From JAAFIP01 sp043747295 (GTDB lineage Bacteria > Pseudomonadota > Gammaproteobacteria > Burkholderiales > Burkholderiaceae_C), in assembly GCA_043747295.1 (NCBI GenBank), contig JAYTPK010000252.1, forward strand, positions 1 to 5,961: a stretch of DNA of 5,961 bases, written 5' to 3'. Each line of letters starts with the position of its first letter. Position 1 is the first letter of the stretch. The translations under genes and the position numbers were made by a program. Below, in pieces: positions 1 through 5,261 of the stretch. The notes below the pieces were generated by a model. The model worked only from the letters and a program-made list of their open reading frames with translations. It was not told the origin of the DNA and did no database searches.

Positions 1-453
1 CTCAGCCCGGCCGAGGTCGATGCGGTGCTGGCGCATGAGCTGGGTCACTTCAAGCACAAGCACATCATCAAGCGCATCGCGCTGATGTTCGCCATCAGCC
101 TGGCCGGCTTCGCGCTGCTGGGATGGCTGTCGTCGCAGGTCTGGTTTTATACCGGCCTCGGCGTGCGGCCGAATGTGTCTGCCGCCAACGATGCGCTGGC
201 CCTATTGCTGTTTTTGTTGGTGACGCCGCTGTTCAGCTTTTTCGTCTCGCCGCTGATGGCCCAGTTCTCGCGCAAGCACGAGTTTGAGGCCGACGCTTAC
301 GCTGTAGCGCAAACCAATGGTGCAGATTTAAAAAATGCATTACTTAAGCTGTACGAAGACAATGCTTCTACCCTGACCCCCGACCCACTGTTTGTGAAGT
401 TTTACTACTCACACCCACCAGCGTCTGAGCGCTTGGCCAGGATGGGCGTATGA
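1..453 (+). CDS. M48 family zinc metallopeptidase (Ste24/CAAX protease-like), C-terminal part
   Basis: This is the 3' part of an integral-membrane zinc endopeptidase; the reading frame is open from base 1, so the true start lies outside the window and the GTG at 25 is not a start. In the 150 visible residues the catalytic HELGH (HEXXH) is at 12-16 and the third zinc ligand is probably Glu94 in EFEAD (94-98), the usual ExxxD arrangement of M48. Two hydrophobic segments, about 26-48 and 65-87, lie between them, as in Ste24-type members rather than soluble M48 peptidases. The C-terminal SHPPASER motif (137-144) is the family's conserved end. The family degrades or processes membrane and prenylated proteins; the bacterial substrate is unknown. 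The stop overlaps phhB by 4 bases (ATGA), so the two are coupled. Codons 1-100 are clearly richer in GC than codons 101-150. Confidence 0.93.
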   Translation, partial: LSPAEVDAVLAHELGHFKHKHIIKRIALMFAISLAGFALLGWLSSQVWFYTGLGVRPNVSAANDALALLLFLLVTPLFSFFVSPLMAQFSRKHEFEADAYAVAQTNGADLKNALLKLYEDNASTLTPDPLFVKFYYSHPPASERLARMGV

Positions 454-791
454 GCAGCATGTTAGCTAAAAAAGACTGGGCTAAAGAACCGCGCAGCGCG
501 CTGTCGGCTACTGCCATCATTACCCAGCTGGTGGATCATCCGGGCTGGACATTAGACGGTGATGGTGCGAATGTAGCGATTCAAAAAACCTTCACCTTTG
601 CTAACTACTTAGAGACCATAAGCTTTGTCAACGCAGTAGCTTTTATTGCTGAACGACATAATCATCACCCTGACATGAGCGTGCACTACAGCAAATGTGT
701 AGTACGCTTTAACACGCACGATGTCAAAGGCATATCGGCCACCGACATTGCCTGCGCTGCCGAGGTAGACGCTTTGATCGCCCCGCGATGA
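450..791 (+). CDS. phhB: 4a-hydroxytetrahydrobiopterin dehydratase (pterin-4a-carbinolamine dehydratase)
   Basis: A small cytosolic enzyme of 113 aa, the usual size for the PCD/DCoH family. It dehydrates 4a-hydroxytetrahydropterin to quinonoid dihydropterin and so recycles the cofactor of phenylalanine hydroxylase; some bacterial members are thought to have other pterin-related roles. The family signature is complete: Glu68-x3-His72-His73-Pro74, Tyr80, His90 and Asp99 at the expected spacings, with the catalytic histidines in EFI-like context AERHNHHPDMSVHY (67-80). The start at 450 overlaps the M48 stop (ATGA), with an AGGA seven bases upstream (439-442); Met4 at 459 is a possible alternative start. 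The 3' end overlaps rsgA by another ATGA. No phenylalanine hydroxylase gene is in the window. GC is about 50%, like the end of the M48 gene. Confidence 0.95.
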   Translation: MSSMLAKKDWAKEPRSALSATAIITQLVDHPGWTLDGDGANVAIQKTFTFANYLETISFVNAVAFIAERHNHHPDMSVHYSKCVVRFNTHDVKGISATDIACAAEVDALIAPR

Positions 792-1759
792 GTGCACACA
801 CTGGCCAAACTAGCGGTCTGACCAAAGACCTCAATAAAGGGCCAAATCAGGGCCTAGAAAATGGCTTGGTGGTTGCCAGTTTTGGCCGCCACTGTATGGT
901 GGAGTCTGCAAACGGCACGCGCACCTTGTGCCACCCACGGGGTAAAAAATCGCAGGTAGTGGTGGGCGACCAAGTGCAGTGGCTGCCCAGTACCGACCAA
1001 GGCACGATTGAAAAGGTGACCCCACGGCGCAACTTGCTGTACCGCCAAGACGAGATTCGTACCAAAGAGTTTGCCGCTAACCTTGACCAAGTATTGGTAT
1101 TGATAGCCGCAGAACCTGAGTTCTCTGAGCACCAGCTCACCCGCGCGCTGATCGCCTGCGAGGCCGCCAAAATCACGCCGATCATTGCTTTAAATAAAAG
1201 CGACTTGGTCGAACCCTTTGAGCTGGCTTGGCTGCGCTTAGCACCTTACCGCCATATGCACTACGGCGTGTTGCCGCTGTGTCTGCGCTTATCTAGCGAT
1301 GTAGATAAAGCGCATTTATCGAAGCACCTTGAAGGTAAGACCACACTCATTCTCGGACCCAGCGGCAGCGGCAAAAGCACTTTGATCAACCTGCTAGCCC
1401 CGCATGCAAGGGCTGAAACTAACGAAATCTCTCAAGCGCTGAACTCTGGCAAACACACCACCACCAGCACCACGCTGTATTGGGTGGGCGAGGGCCGACA
1501 TACTGCGTTGATTGACAGCCCCGGATTTCAAGAATTTGGCTTACACCACATTGAGCCCACAGGCCTCGCGTCGCTGATGCCCGATATTGCAGCGCACTTG
1601 GGCCACTGCAAGTTTTATAACTGCACACATCTGCACGAGCCGGGCTGTGGTGTGATTGCCGCTGTGCAATCTGCACCTACAGCTGAGCAAATTTGCGCAC
1701 GGCGCTATAAGCTGTATGGTGACTTATTCGCACAGCTCAGCGCACCACCAAGCTATTAA
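788..1759 (+). CDS. rsgA: Small ribosomal subunit biogenesis GTPase RsgA
   Basis: A circularly permuted GTPase that binds the 30S subunit late in its maturation, checks the decoding centre and helps release RbfA; cytosolic. Of its 323 residues, an OB-fold begins near GLVVASFGRH (26-35). The GTPase motifs follow in permuted order: G4 NKSD (136-139), G1/Walker A GPSGSGKST (190-198), the switch region GKHTTT (221-226) and G3 DSPG (243-246). The C-terminal zinc finger is C274-x4-C279-x-H281-x5-C287, all ligands present. The ATG at 788 overlaps the phhB stop and no other good start is near; the closest purine-rich site (GAGG at 762) is too far for direct initiation, so translation is probably coupled to phhB. 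The first 25 or so residues are a polar, Gly/Asn/Lys-rich extension before the OB-fold. The last codons (Ser-Tyr-stop) lie in an intergenic repeat-like element. Confidence 0.97.
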   Translation: MSAHTGQTSGLTKDLNKGPNQGLENGLVVASFGRHCMVESANGTRTLCHPRGKKSQVVVGDQVQWLPSTDQGTIEKVTPRRNLLYRQDEIRTKEFAANLDQVLVLIAAEPEFSEHQLTRALIACEAAKITPIIALNKSDLVEPFELAWLRLAPYRHMHYGVLPLCLRLSSDVDKAHLSKHLEGKTTLILGPSGSGKSTLINLLAPHARAETNEISQALNSGKHTTTSTTLYWVGEGRHTALIDSPGFQEFGLHHIEPTGLASLMPDIAAHLGHCKFYNCTHLHEPGCGVIAAVQSAPTAEQICARRYKLYGDLFAQLSAPPSY

Positions 1760-1826
1760 TTTGATAGCTATATAAGTAATGAATGCTTGGACTACAAGCA
1801 CTTTTGATTAGTAAAAGTGCATCCAA
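1751..1826. repeat. Comamonadaceae-type intergenic repeat element with nested inverted repeats
   Basis: This AT-rich element fills most of the gap between the convergent rsgA and CobD-like genes. It contains AGCTAT (1751-1756) pairing with ATAGCT (1764-1769); TGCTTG (1784-1789) pairing with CAAGCA (1795-1800); GCACTTTT (1798-1805) pairing perfectly with AAAAGTGC (1813-1820) around a 7-base loop; and an outer TTGGA (1787-1791) with TCCAA (1822-1826). The second and third hairpins share bases 1798-1800 and so exclude each other. From memory, the AGCTATTAATTTGATAGC core is a recurrent intergenic repeat in Comamonadaceae; I cannot confirm copy number here because there is no second copy in the window. 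It begins inside the rsgA coding sequence and supplies its stop codon. No uridine tract follows the stem on either strand, so it is not a classic terminator, though it may protect or define 3' ends. Confidence 0.6.
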
Positions 1827-1849
1827 ACACCTCTACAGTGGTTAAATCG

Positions 1850-2899
1850 TTACCCCAACAAACGCGCCACGGTCAACAGCGCCAACAGCAGCATCCACAA
1901 CACCACACTGCGCCACACCAGCCCCACTATGCTGCGCAAATGCGCCACTACAGGCTCACGGCCCAAGGTGGTCTCGGCGGGTGATTCAGGGGGTGCGGGC
2001 TGCATGCTTGGCATGGTGGCATCGGGTTGGAAGGTTTGTGATGCCATGGGCGAGAAGACTTCTTTTAAGGCCTCGCCACCCAAGCGCACATTCAAAGCGC
2101 CCGACGTAGCGGCCAAGATCACGCCGTCGTTCTCATTCATTCCATCTGTCAAACTATTTTTTGCTAAGCGTTGTGCAAAATTACGCCAGCTGTCAATGGC
2201 CTCTTCAAAATTACCCACGATGGCAAAGCCTAGCGACGTAACGCGGGCTGGCAACCAATCTATCACCAGCCACGCCTGCTGCGCCGCGCCCGCCAAAGAT
2301 GGGCTGATGTGCAACTGCCCCGCCTGCGCGGCGTGGCGTGTGTAGTAACGGTTAGCAAATTCACTCATGCGGTAAATAATGGCGCCTGCCGGGCCAAAGC
2401 CAAACGCGGCTAACAACGCATACCAGCCCAGCACGCCAAACACATGGCGGTGCGCGGCGAGCACAGAGTGTTCAATCACATAGCGTACGATTTCGCTCTT
2501 GGGCAAGTCGCTAGCGTCCACTTGCTTCCAGTCGGCCAAGGCCTTGCGTGCGGCAGCTTCGTCGCCGGCTTCTAGGGCCTCGCGAATGCTGGTGAAGTGA
2601 TGGCTAAATTGCCTAAAGCCTAGTGTGGTGTACAAGATGACCGCATGCACGGCAAACGCTATGACCGCGCCTGCCCAGCCTAGCGACCACACCAGTGCCC
2701 AGTGCACTGCCAGGGCCACCAGCGCTGGCAACAGCACCACAGCGCTCCAAACCAGCCAACCGTGCGGTGTCTTGCCAGCATCTAGCTTTCTGCTGGCTGT
2801 GCGGGCCCAGCTGCGCGCAGCCATATACACCGCATTGCCCAGCGGCAACGGGCGAATTTGCTCGACCAACAGTGCAAAAAGAATGGCTAAAAAACTCAT
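1850..2899 (-). CDS. CobD/CbiB-like integral membrane protein
   Basis: A 349-aa membrane protein of the CobD/CbiB superfamily (which is related to AmpE). Probable membrane segments are about 1-18, 49-70, 74-95, 153-176 and, at the C-terminal end, 325-347. Family-like motifs are IDWLPARVTSLGFAIVGNF (213-231), containing the WLPAR core, and ILAATSGALNVRLGG (261-275), resembling the AGALGVRLGG of CbiB. True CobD/CbiB joins aminopropanol phosphate to cobyric acid in B12 synthesis, but no cobalamin gene is nearby, and beta-proteobacteria carry a CobD-like protein at this locus whose role is, to my knowledge, not established. A proline-rich, probably cytosolic or periplasmic linker (about 288-312) precedes the last membrane helix. 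The start ATG has only a weak purine-rich site (AAAGAA) upstream. It lies 12 bases after the Nudix stop, so the two are probably cotranscribed. Confidence 0.85.
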   Translation of the reverse strand: MSFLAILFALLVEQIRPLPLGNAVYMAARSWARTASRKLDAGKTPHGWLVWSAVVLLPALVALAVHWALVWSLGWAGAVIAFAVHAVILYTTLGFRQFSHHFTSIREALEAGDEAAARKALADWKQVDASDLPKSEIVRYVIEHSVLAAHRHVFGVLGWYALLAAFGFGPAGAIIYRMSEFANRYYTRHAAQAGQLHISPSLAGAAQQAWLVIDWLPARVTSLGFAIVGNFEEAIDSWRNFAQRLAKNSLTDGMNENDGVILAATSGALNVRLGGEALKEVFSPMASQTFQPDATMPSMQPAPPESPAETTLGREPVVAHLRSIVGLVWRSVVLWMLLLALLTVARLLG

Positions 2900-2911
2900 G
2901 TGTTCTTTGAC

Positions 2912-3643
2912 TTACAACGGCCTACCATCATAGCGTGGATGGGTAGTTGCACTTAAAAACCGGTACAGATTGCGCAACATTCCTGCAGTGGCACCCCACA
3001 CAAAACGGTCTTCTGGCGCATCTGTATGGCCGCGCCAGTGCATAGAAAACCATTCGCGCGTAGTGTTATCCCAAGTGATCTGGTGCCGCCCGTGGTGGGC
3101 GGGGTTCATTAAAAACGCCAGCGGCACTTCAAACACATCGGCCACTTCGTCGGGGTTGGCCTGCACGGTAAAGCCCGGTTGCACCAGCGCCACTACGGGC
3201 GTAATGTGAAACGCAGTGCCTGTGATGTAACTGGGCAGCGTGCCAATGACTTCGCAATAGTCGCTGTCCAAGGCGATTTCTTCATGCGCCTCACGCAGCG
3301 CGGCAGCGGCGGCATCGGCATCAGTGTCGTCCACCTTGCCGCCTGCAAATGCAATTTGACCTGAGTGGGTAGATAAGTGGGCTGTGCGCAGAGTGAGAAT
3401 CAGCGTGGGTTCATCGTGCATTACCAGCGCCACCAGTACGGCAGCCTGTGCAGGCAAGCGGTCGCTGAAGCTAGGCTCCTCGCGCACCTCAGGTGTCCAC
3501 ACAGGAGGCTGGGCAAAGCGAGCGCGCAGGGCCGCTGCCGTCAGGTCCCGCAAGGGCACGGCAGGCAGATGTGCATCAAAGCCCAGGATAGGCACAGCGC
3601 GCGGATCGAAATGGGGGATTTTGGAGAAAGGAACGAAAGCCAT
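2912..3643 (-). CDS. CoA pyrophosphatase-like Nudix hydrolase (NudL family)
   Basis: A 243-aa cytosolic Nudix hydrolase; its NudL/YeaB-type relatives cleave coenzyme A and CoA thioesters into phosphopantetheine and 3',5'-ADP. The family-specific stretch before the Nudix box is TLRTAHLSTHSGQIAFAGG (84-102), matching the LTxRSxxLxxHxGQVAFPGG of NudL with Ala in place of Pro. The Nudix box follows as GGKVDDTD (101-108) and REAHEEIAL (117-125), giving the metal-binding REx2EE. The usual Gly near the box end is Ala, as in E. coli NudL (EEVAI). The frame stays open upstream to a GTG at 3694, but that start lies inside the loop of the rplS terminator. The ATG at 3643, beginning MAFVPFSKIPHFDPR, is the likely start although no clear ribosome binding site precedes it. 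No promoter is evident between terminator and gene. Confidence 0.9.
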   Translation of the reverse strand: MAFVPFSKIPHFDPRAVPILGFDAHLPAVPLRDLTAAALRARFAQPPVWTPEVREEPSFSDRLPAQAAVLVALVMHDEPTLILTLRTAHLSTHSGQIAFAGGKVDDTDADAAAAALREAHEEIALDSDYCEVIGTLPSYITGTAFHITPVVALVQPGFTVQANPDEVADVFEVPLAFLMNPAHHGRHQITWDNTTREWFSMHWRGHTDAPEDRFVWGATAGMLRNLYRFLSATTHPRYDGRPL

Positions 3644-3671
3644 GGGGTCAGTGTACTGGGGCAGATTCCAT

Positions 3672-3706
3672 AAAAAAACCGCCTCGGTTTGCACCTTGGC
3701 GGTTTT
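3672..3706 (-). terminator. Rho-independent terminator of rplS
   Basis: Read on the - strand, AAAACCGCC (3706-3698) pairs perfectly with GGCGGTTTT (3683-3675) around a 14-base loop, and the 3' arm runs into an uninterrupted stretch of seven T (3678-3672). It sits 36 bases after the rplS stop, facing the right way for that transcript. It ends about 28 bases before the Nudix ATG, so the downstream Nudix and CobD-like genes depend on read-through or on a promoter I cannot see. Confidence 0.9.
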
Positions 3707-3710
3707 GTAG

Positions 3711-3722
3711 TGGCCTAGGCCA
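3711..3722. repeat. 12-bp perfect palindrome between rplS and its terminator
   Basis: TGGCCTAGGCCA is self-complementary and sits between the rplS stop and the terminator stem. It could be a protein-binding site or a chance event; there is no loop, so it is unlikely to form a stable hairpin by itself. Confidence 0.35.
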
Positions 3723-3741
3723 GTTGTAGTGCTTATAGTGA

Positions 3742-4125
3742 TTAAGCGGCCACTGCAGCGGTTTTAACGTTGCGGGTGAGCTTTTCTTTGATACGTGCAG
3801 ACTTGCCGCTACGCTCGCGCAGGTAGTACAGCTTAGCGCGGCGTACATCGCCACGGCGCTTGACTTCGATGCTAGCGATCAACGGGCTGTACAGCTGGAA
3901 CGTACGCTCCACGCCTTCGCCGCTGGAGATCTTGCGCACGATGAAGCTGCTGTTTAAGCCGCGGTTACGCTTGGCAATGACAACGCCTTCATAAGCCTGG
4001 ACACGCTTGCGGGTACCTTCAACAACGTTAACGTTGACGATAACGGTGTCGCCAGGAGCGAATACGGGAATAACTTTGGCTAGGCGTGCGATTTCCTCGT
4101 TCTCGAGGATTTGGATCAAGTTCAT
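3742..4125 (-). CDS. rplS: 50S ribosomal protein L19
   Basis: L19 binds 23S rRNA near the 30S-50S interface and contributes to an intersubunit bridge. The 127-aa product matches the family along its whole length: PGDTVIVNVNVVEG (24-37), the EGVVIAKRNRGLNSSF stretch (46-61), RKISSGEGVER (64-74), then KRRGDVRRAKLYYLRER (88-104). E. coli L19 is 115 aa; the extra length here is mainly a basic then alanine-rich tail ending KTAAVAA, which I recall as common in Burkholderiales. The start ATG follows a GAGAG stretch that is a modest ribosome binding site. In most Proteobacteria rplS directly follows trmD in the rpsP-rimM-trmD-rplS operon; here an outer-membrane protein gene separates them, and rplS has its own promoter-like sequence, a leader of about 113 bases, and its own terminator. 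Confidence 0.98.
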   Translation of the reverse strand: MNLIQILENEEIARLAKVIPVFAPGDTVIVNVNVVEGTRKRVQAYEGVVIAKRNRGLNSSFIVRKISSGEGVERTFQLYSPLIASIEVKRRGDVRRAKLYYLRERSGKSARIKEKLTRNVKTAAVAA

Positions 4126-4244
4126 GGTGAGACTCTCAGCTATTTTTAGATCATGCCGGCTACGCTAGGGGCGACGTTTTTCATCTATTGTGTCCAGATG
4201 CTGGGCAGATGTGTCGCGGCGGGTAGAGGATCGAAAAGCCTTCT

Positions 4245-4253
4245 ATTATAGCA
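4245..4253 (-). promoter_or_regulatory. Extended -10 promoter for rplS
   Basis: On the - strand the sequence TGCTATAAT (4253-4245) is a perfect extended -10 element (TGn then consensus TATAAT). No convincing -35 box lies 16-18 bases upstream, which is typical for extended -10 promoters. Transcription would start near 4238 and give an rplS leader of about 113 bases. It lies just downstream of the outer-membrane gene's stop, so rplS can be expressed without trmD. Not tested experimentally; inferred from sequence alone. Confidence 0.65.
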
Positions 4254-4269
4254 ATTTTCGGCTGCTCGT

Positions 4270-4293
4270 AGCCCAAACTGACAGTCTGGGGCT
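4270..4293 (-). terminator. Possible weak terminator hairpin at the end of the MipA/OmpV-like gene
   Basis: An imperfect stem forms between AGCCCAAACT (4270-4279) and AGTCTGGGGCT (4283-4293), with a 3-base loop, one mismatch and one bulged G. It overlaps the last base of the gene's TAA stop. On the - strand it is not followed by a run of T, so any termination would be partial; it lies directly upstream of the rplS promoter. Confidence 0.35.
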
Positions 4294-5093
4294 TAGTAAA
4301 TGCGGTACAGCAGTGATGCAGTGCCGCTGACGCTGCCCGAGCTGTCAATCAGTGGGCTTTGACGGATGCTGGCACCGTAGGCGCGGTAACGGGCGCCCAG
4401 AACGAAGCTCAAACTGGGGCTCAGGTCGGTACTGGCGGAGACGCCCAAGTTGAAATTAGTTGCAGCGCCTGCATCATAGGCTGGCCGCCCCGCAGCAGCC
4501 TCTGCTGCAGTAACACCGTAGTAATAGTTGACCAGCTTGGCACTGTTGTGTTGAGCGCTCACGTAGGGGCTGACATTCCAGTCGCCCAAAGCTGTGCGCC
4601 AGCCTATGCCCACCTCAGTGCGCAGGCCTTTGCTGTTGCCAGTGGCATCGGCCCCGGCCTCTAGCCAAACTTGGCCGATAGGGGTCATCGCTTTGGCACC
4701 TACGCCCACCAACAAGCTGGGTTTGCGGGTAGACATGCCATTAAAAATAGCTGCATCAGAGGATTTGTAGCCTTGCAGGAGCAAGTCGGCACGCAAATTC
4801 ACTGAAAAATCGGTATTTGCTGGGTTAGTTACCACTAACTCTGCGCTGGTGCCGCGCAAAGAAAAACGCGAGGTTTGCACTGACAGGGAGGGAACGACGG
4901 TGGTTTTAATACCCAGGCCTTTATAGCCGTCATCGCTGGCCACTAGGCCTAGGCCTAGCTTGAGGGTGGAGGTTTGAGGGCGCATTTGCGCTGAAGCCGC
5001 TGTCACGCCTGTCGCCAAGACCAGCCCTGCGATCACGGTCAGCGCAGAATCACTACGTACCGTTGCAGTCTGAAATGGATAAAAGCTGGTCAT
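4293..5093 (-). CDS. MipA/OmpV family outer-membrane protein
   Basis: A 266-aa predicted outer-membrane beta-barrel. The N-terminus is a Sec signal peptide: Arg13 in the n-region, hydrophobic core about 17-31 (ALTVIAGLVLATGVT) and a likely cut after Ala35 (ASA before Gln36). The rest alternates short amphipathic strands with Gly- and Ser-rich turns and ends LLYRIY, a terminal aromatic residue as expected of the BAM insertion signal. The stretch NYYYGVTAAEA (189-199) followed by GRPAY (202-206) is the hallmark of MipA/OmpV proteins. E. coli MipA scaffolds MltA and PBP1B in murein synthesis, but the family is broad and the role here is unknown. The ATG at 5093 is preferred because it puts the signal peptide at the N-terminus; a GTG at 5153 would add 20 polar residues. 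No strong ribosome binding site or promoter is seen. It interrupts the trmD-rplS pair. Confidence 0.82.
   Translation of the reverse strand: MTSFYPFQTATVRSDSALTVIAGLVLATGVTAASAQMRPQTSTLKLGLGLVASDDGYKGLGIKTTVVPSLSVQTSRFSLRGTSAELVVTNPANTDFSVNLRADLLLQGYKSSDAAIFNGMSTRKPSLLVGVGAKAMTPIGQVWLEAGADATGNSKGLRTEVGIGWRTALGDWNVSPYVSAQHNSAKLVNYYYGVTAAEAAAGRPAYDAGAATNFNLGVSASTDLSPSLSFVLGARYRAYGASIRQSPLIDSSGSVSGTASLLYRIY
4943..4958. repeat. 16-bp perfect palindrome inside the MipA/OmpV-like gene
   Basis: CTAGGCCTAGGCCTAG is self-complementary and also a short tandem of CTAGGC units; it encodes the Leu-Gly-Leu-Gly-Leu stretch just after the signal peptide. Probably a by-product of a Leu-Gly alternation with skewed codons, though it contains the tetranucleotide CTAG three times. 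Confidence 0.4.
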
Positions 5094-5232
5094 GGTGTGA
5101 GGGCGCTGTTGAAAAGATATAAAGTTTGTATTAGTTGAGGAACAGTCTAGCACTTGGTTGTAAAACCCGTTGGCATGCAGTGCTGAATTTGTGCAACTTT
5201 TACACGCTAACTGCGATTGGCTAGAGGCTGTG

Positions 5233-5245
5233 CGGCCGGCGGCCG
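5233..5245 (-). terminator. GC-rich hairpin after trmD, possible weak terminator
   Basis: CGGCC (5233-5237) and GGCCG (5241-5245) form a five-pair, all-GC stem with a 3-base loop, starting 16 bases past the trmD stop. There is no T tract after it on the - strand, so it is at best a weak or Rho-assisted end. The spacer 5094-5261 holds nothing else I can identify; it turns AT-rich near the outer-membrane gene, but no good -35/-10 pair stands out. Confidence 0.25.
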
Positions 5246-5261
5246 TCTGTTTGGTGTTGAG

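Noticed and set aside
847..1185. Open frame on the - strand opposite rsgA
   Set aside because: It lies wholly within the recognised rsgA gene, shows no known motif, and follows from codon bias on the other strand.
1929..2345. 138-codon + strand frame opposite the CobD-like gene
   Set aside because: No recognisable domain, no ribosome binding site, Cys/Ser/Ala-rich composition typical of an antisense shadow of a GC-rich gene.
3644..3694. Upstream extension of the Nudix gene to the GTG at 3694
   Set aside because: It would initiate inside the loop of the rplS terminator, and the added 17 residues do not resemble the family; MAFVPFSKIPHFDPR at 3643 does.
3732..3737. TATAAG on the - strand just after rplS as a -10 box for the Nudix gene
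   Set aside because: No -35 at a proper distance and no extended -10; transcripts from it would run straight into the rplS terminator.
4195..4211. Direct repeat CAGATG twice, 11 bases apart, in the rplS leader
   Set aside because: Six-base repeats at this spacing are expected by chance; no dyad or known operator pattern accompanies them.
5094..5153. Upstream GTG start at 5153 for the MipA/OmpV-like gene
   Set aside because: It would put 20 polar residues before a normal signal peptide; the ATG at 5093 is a better fit.
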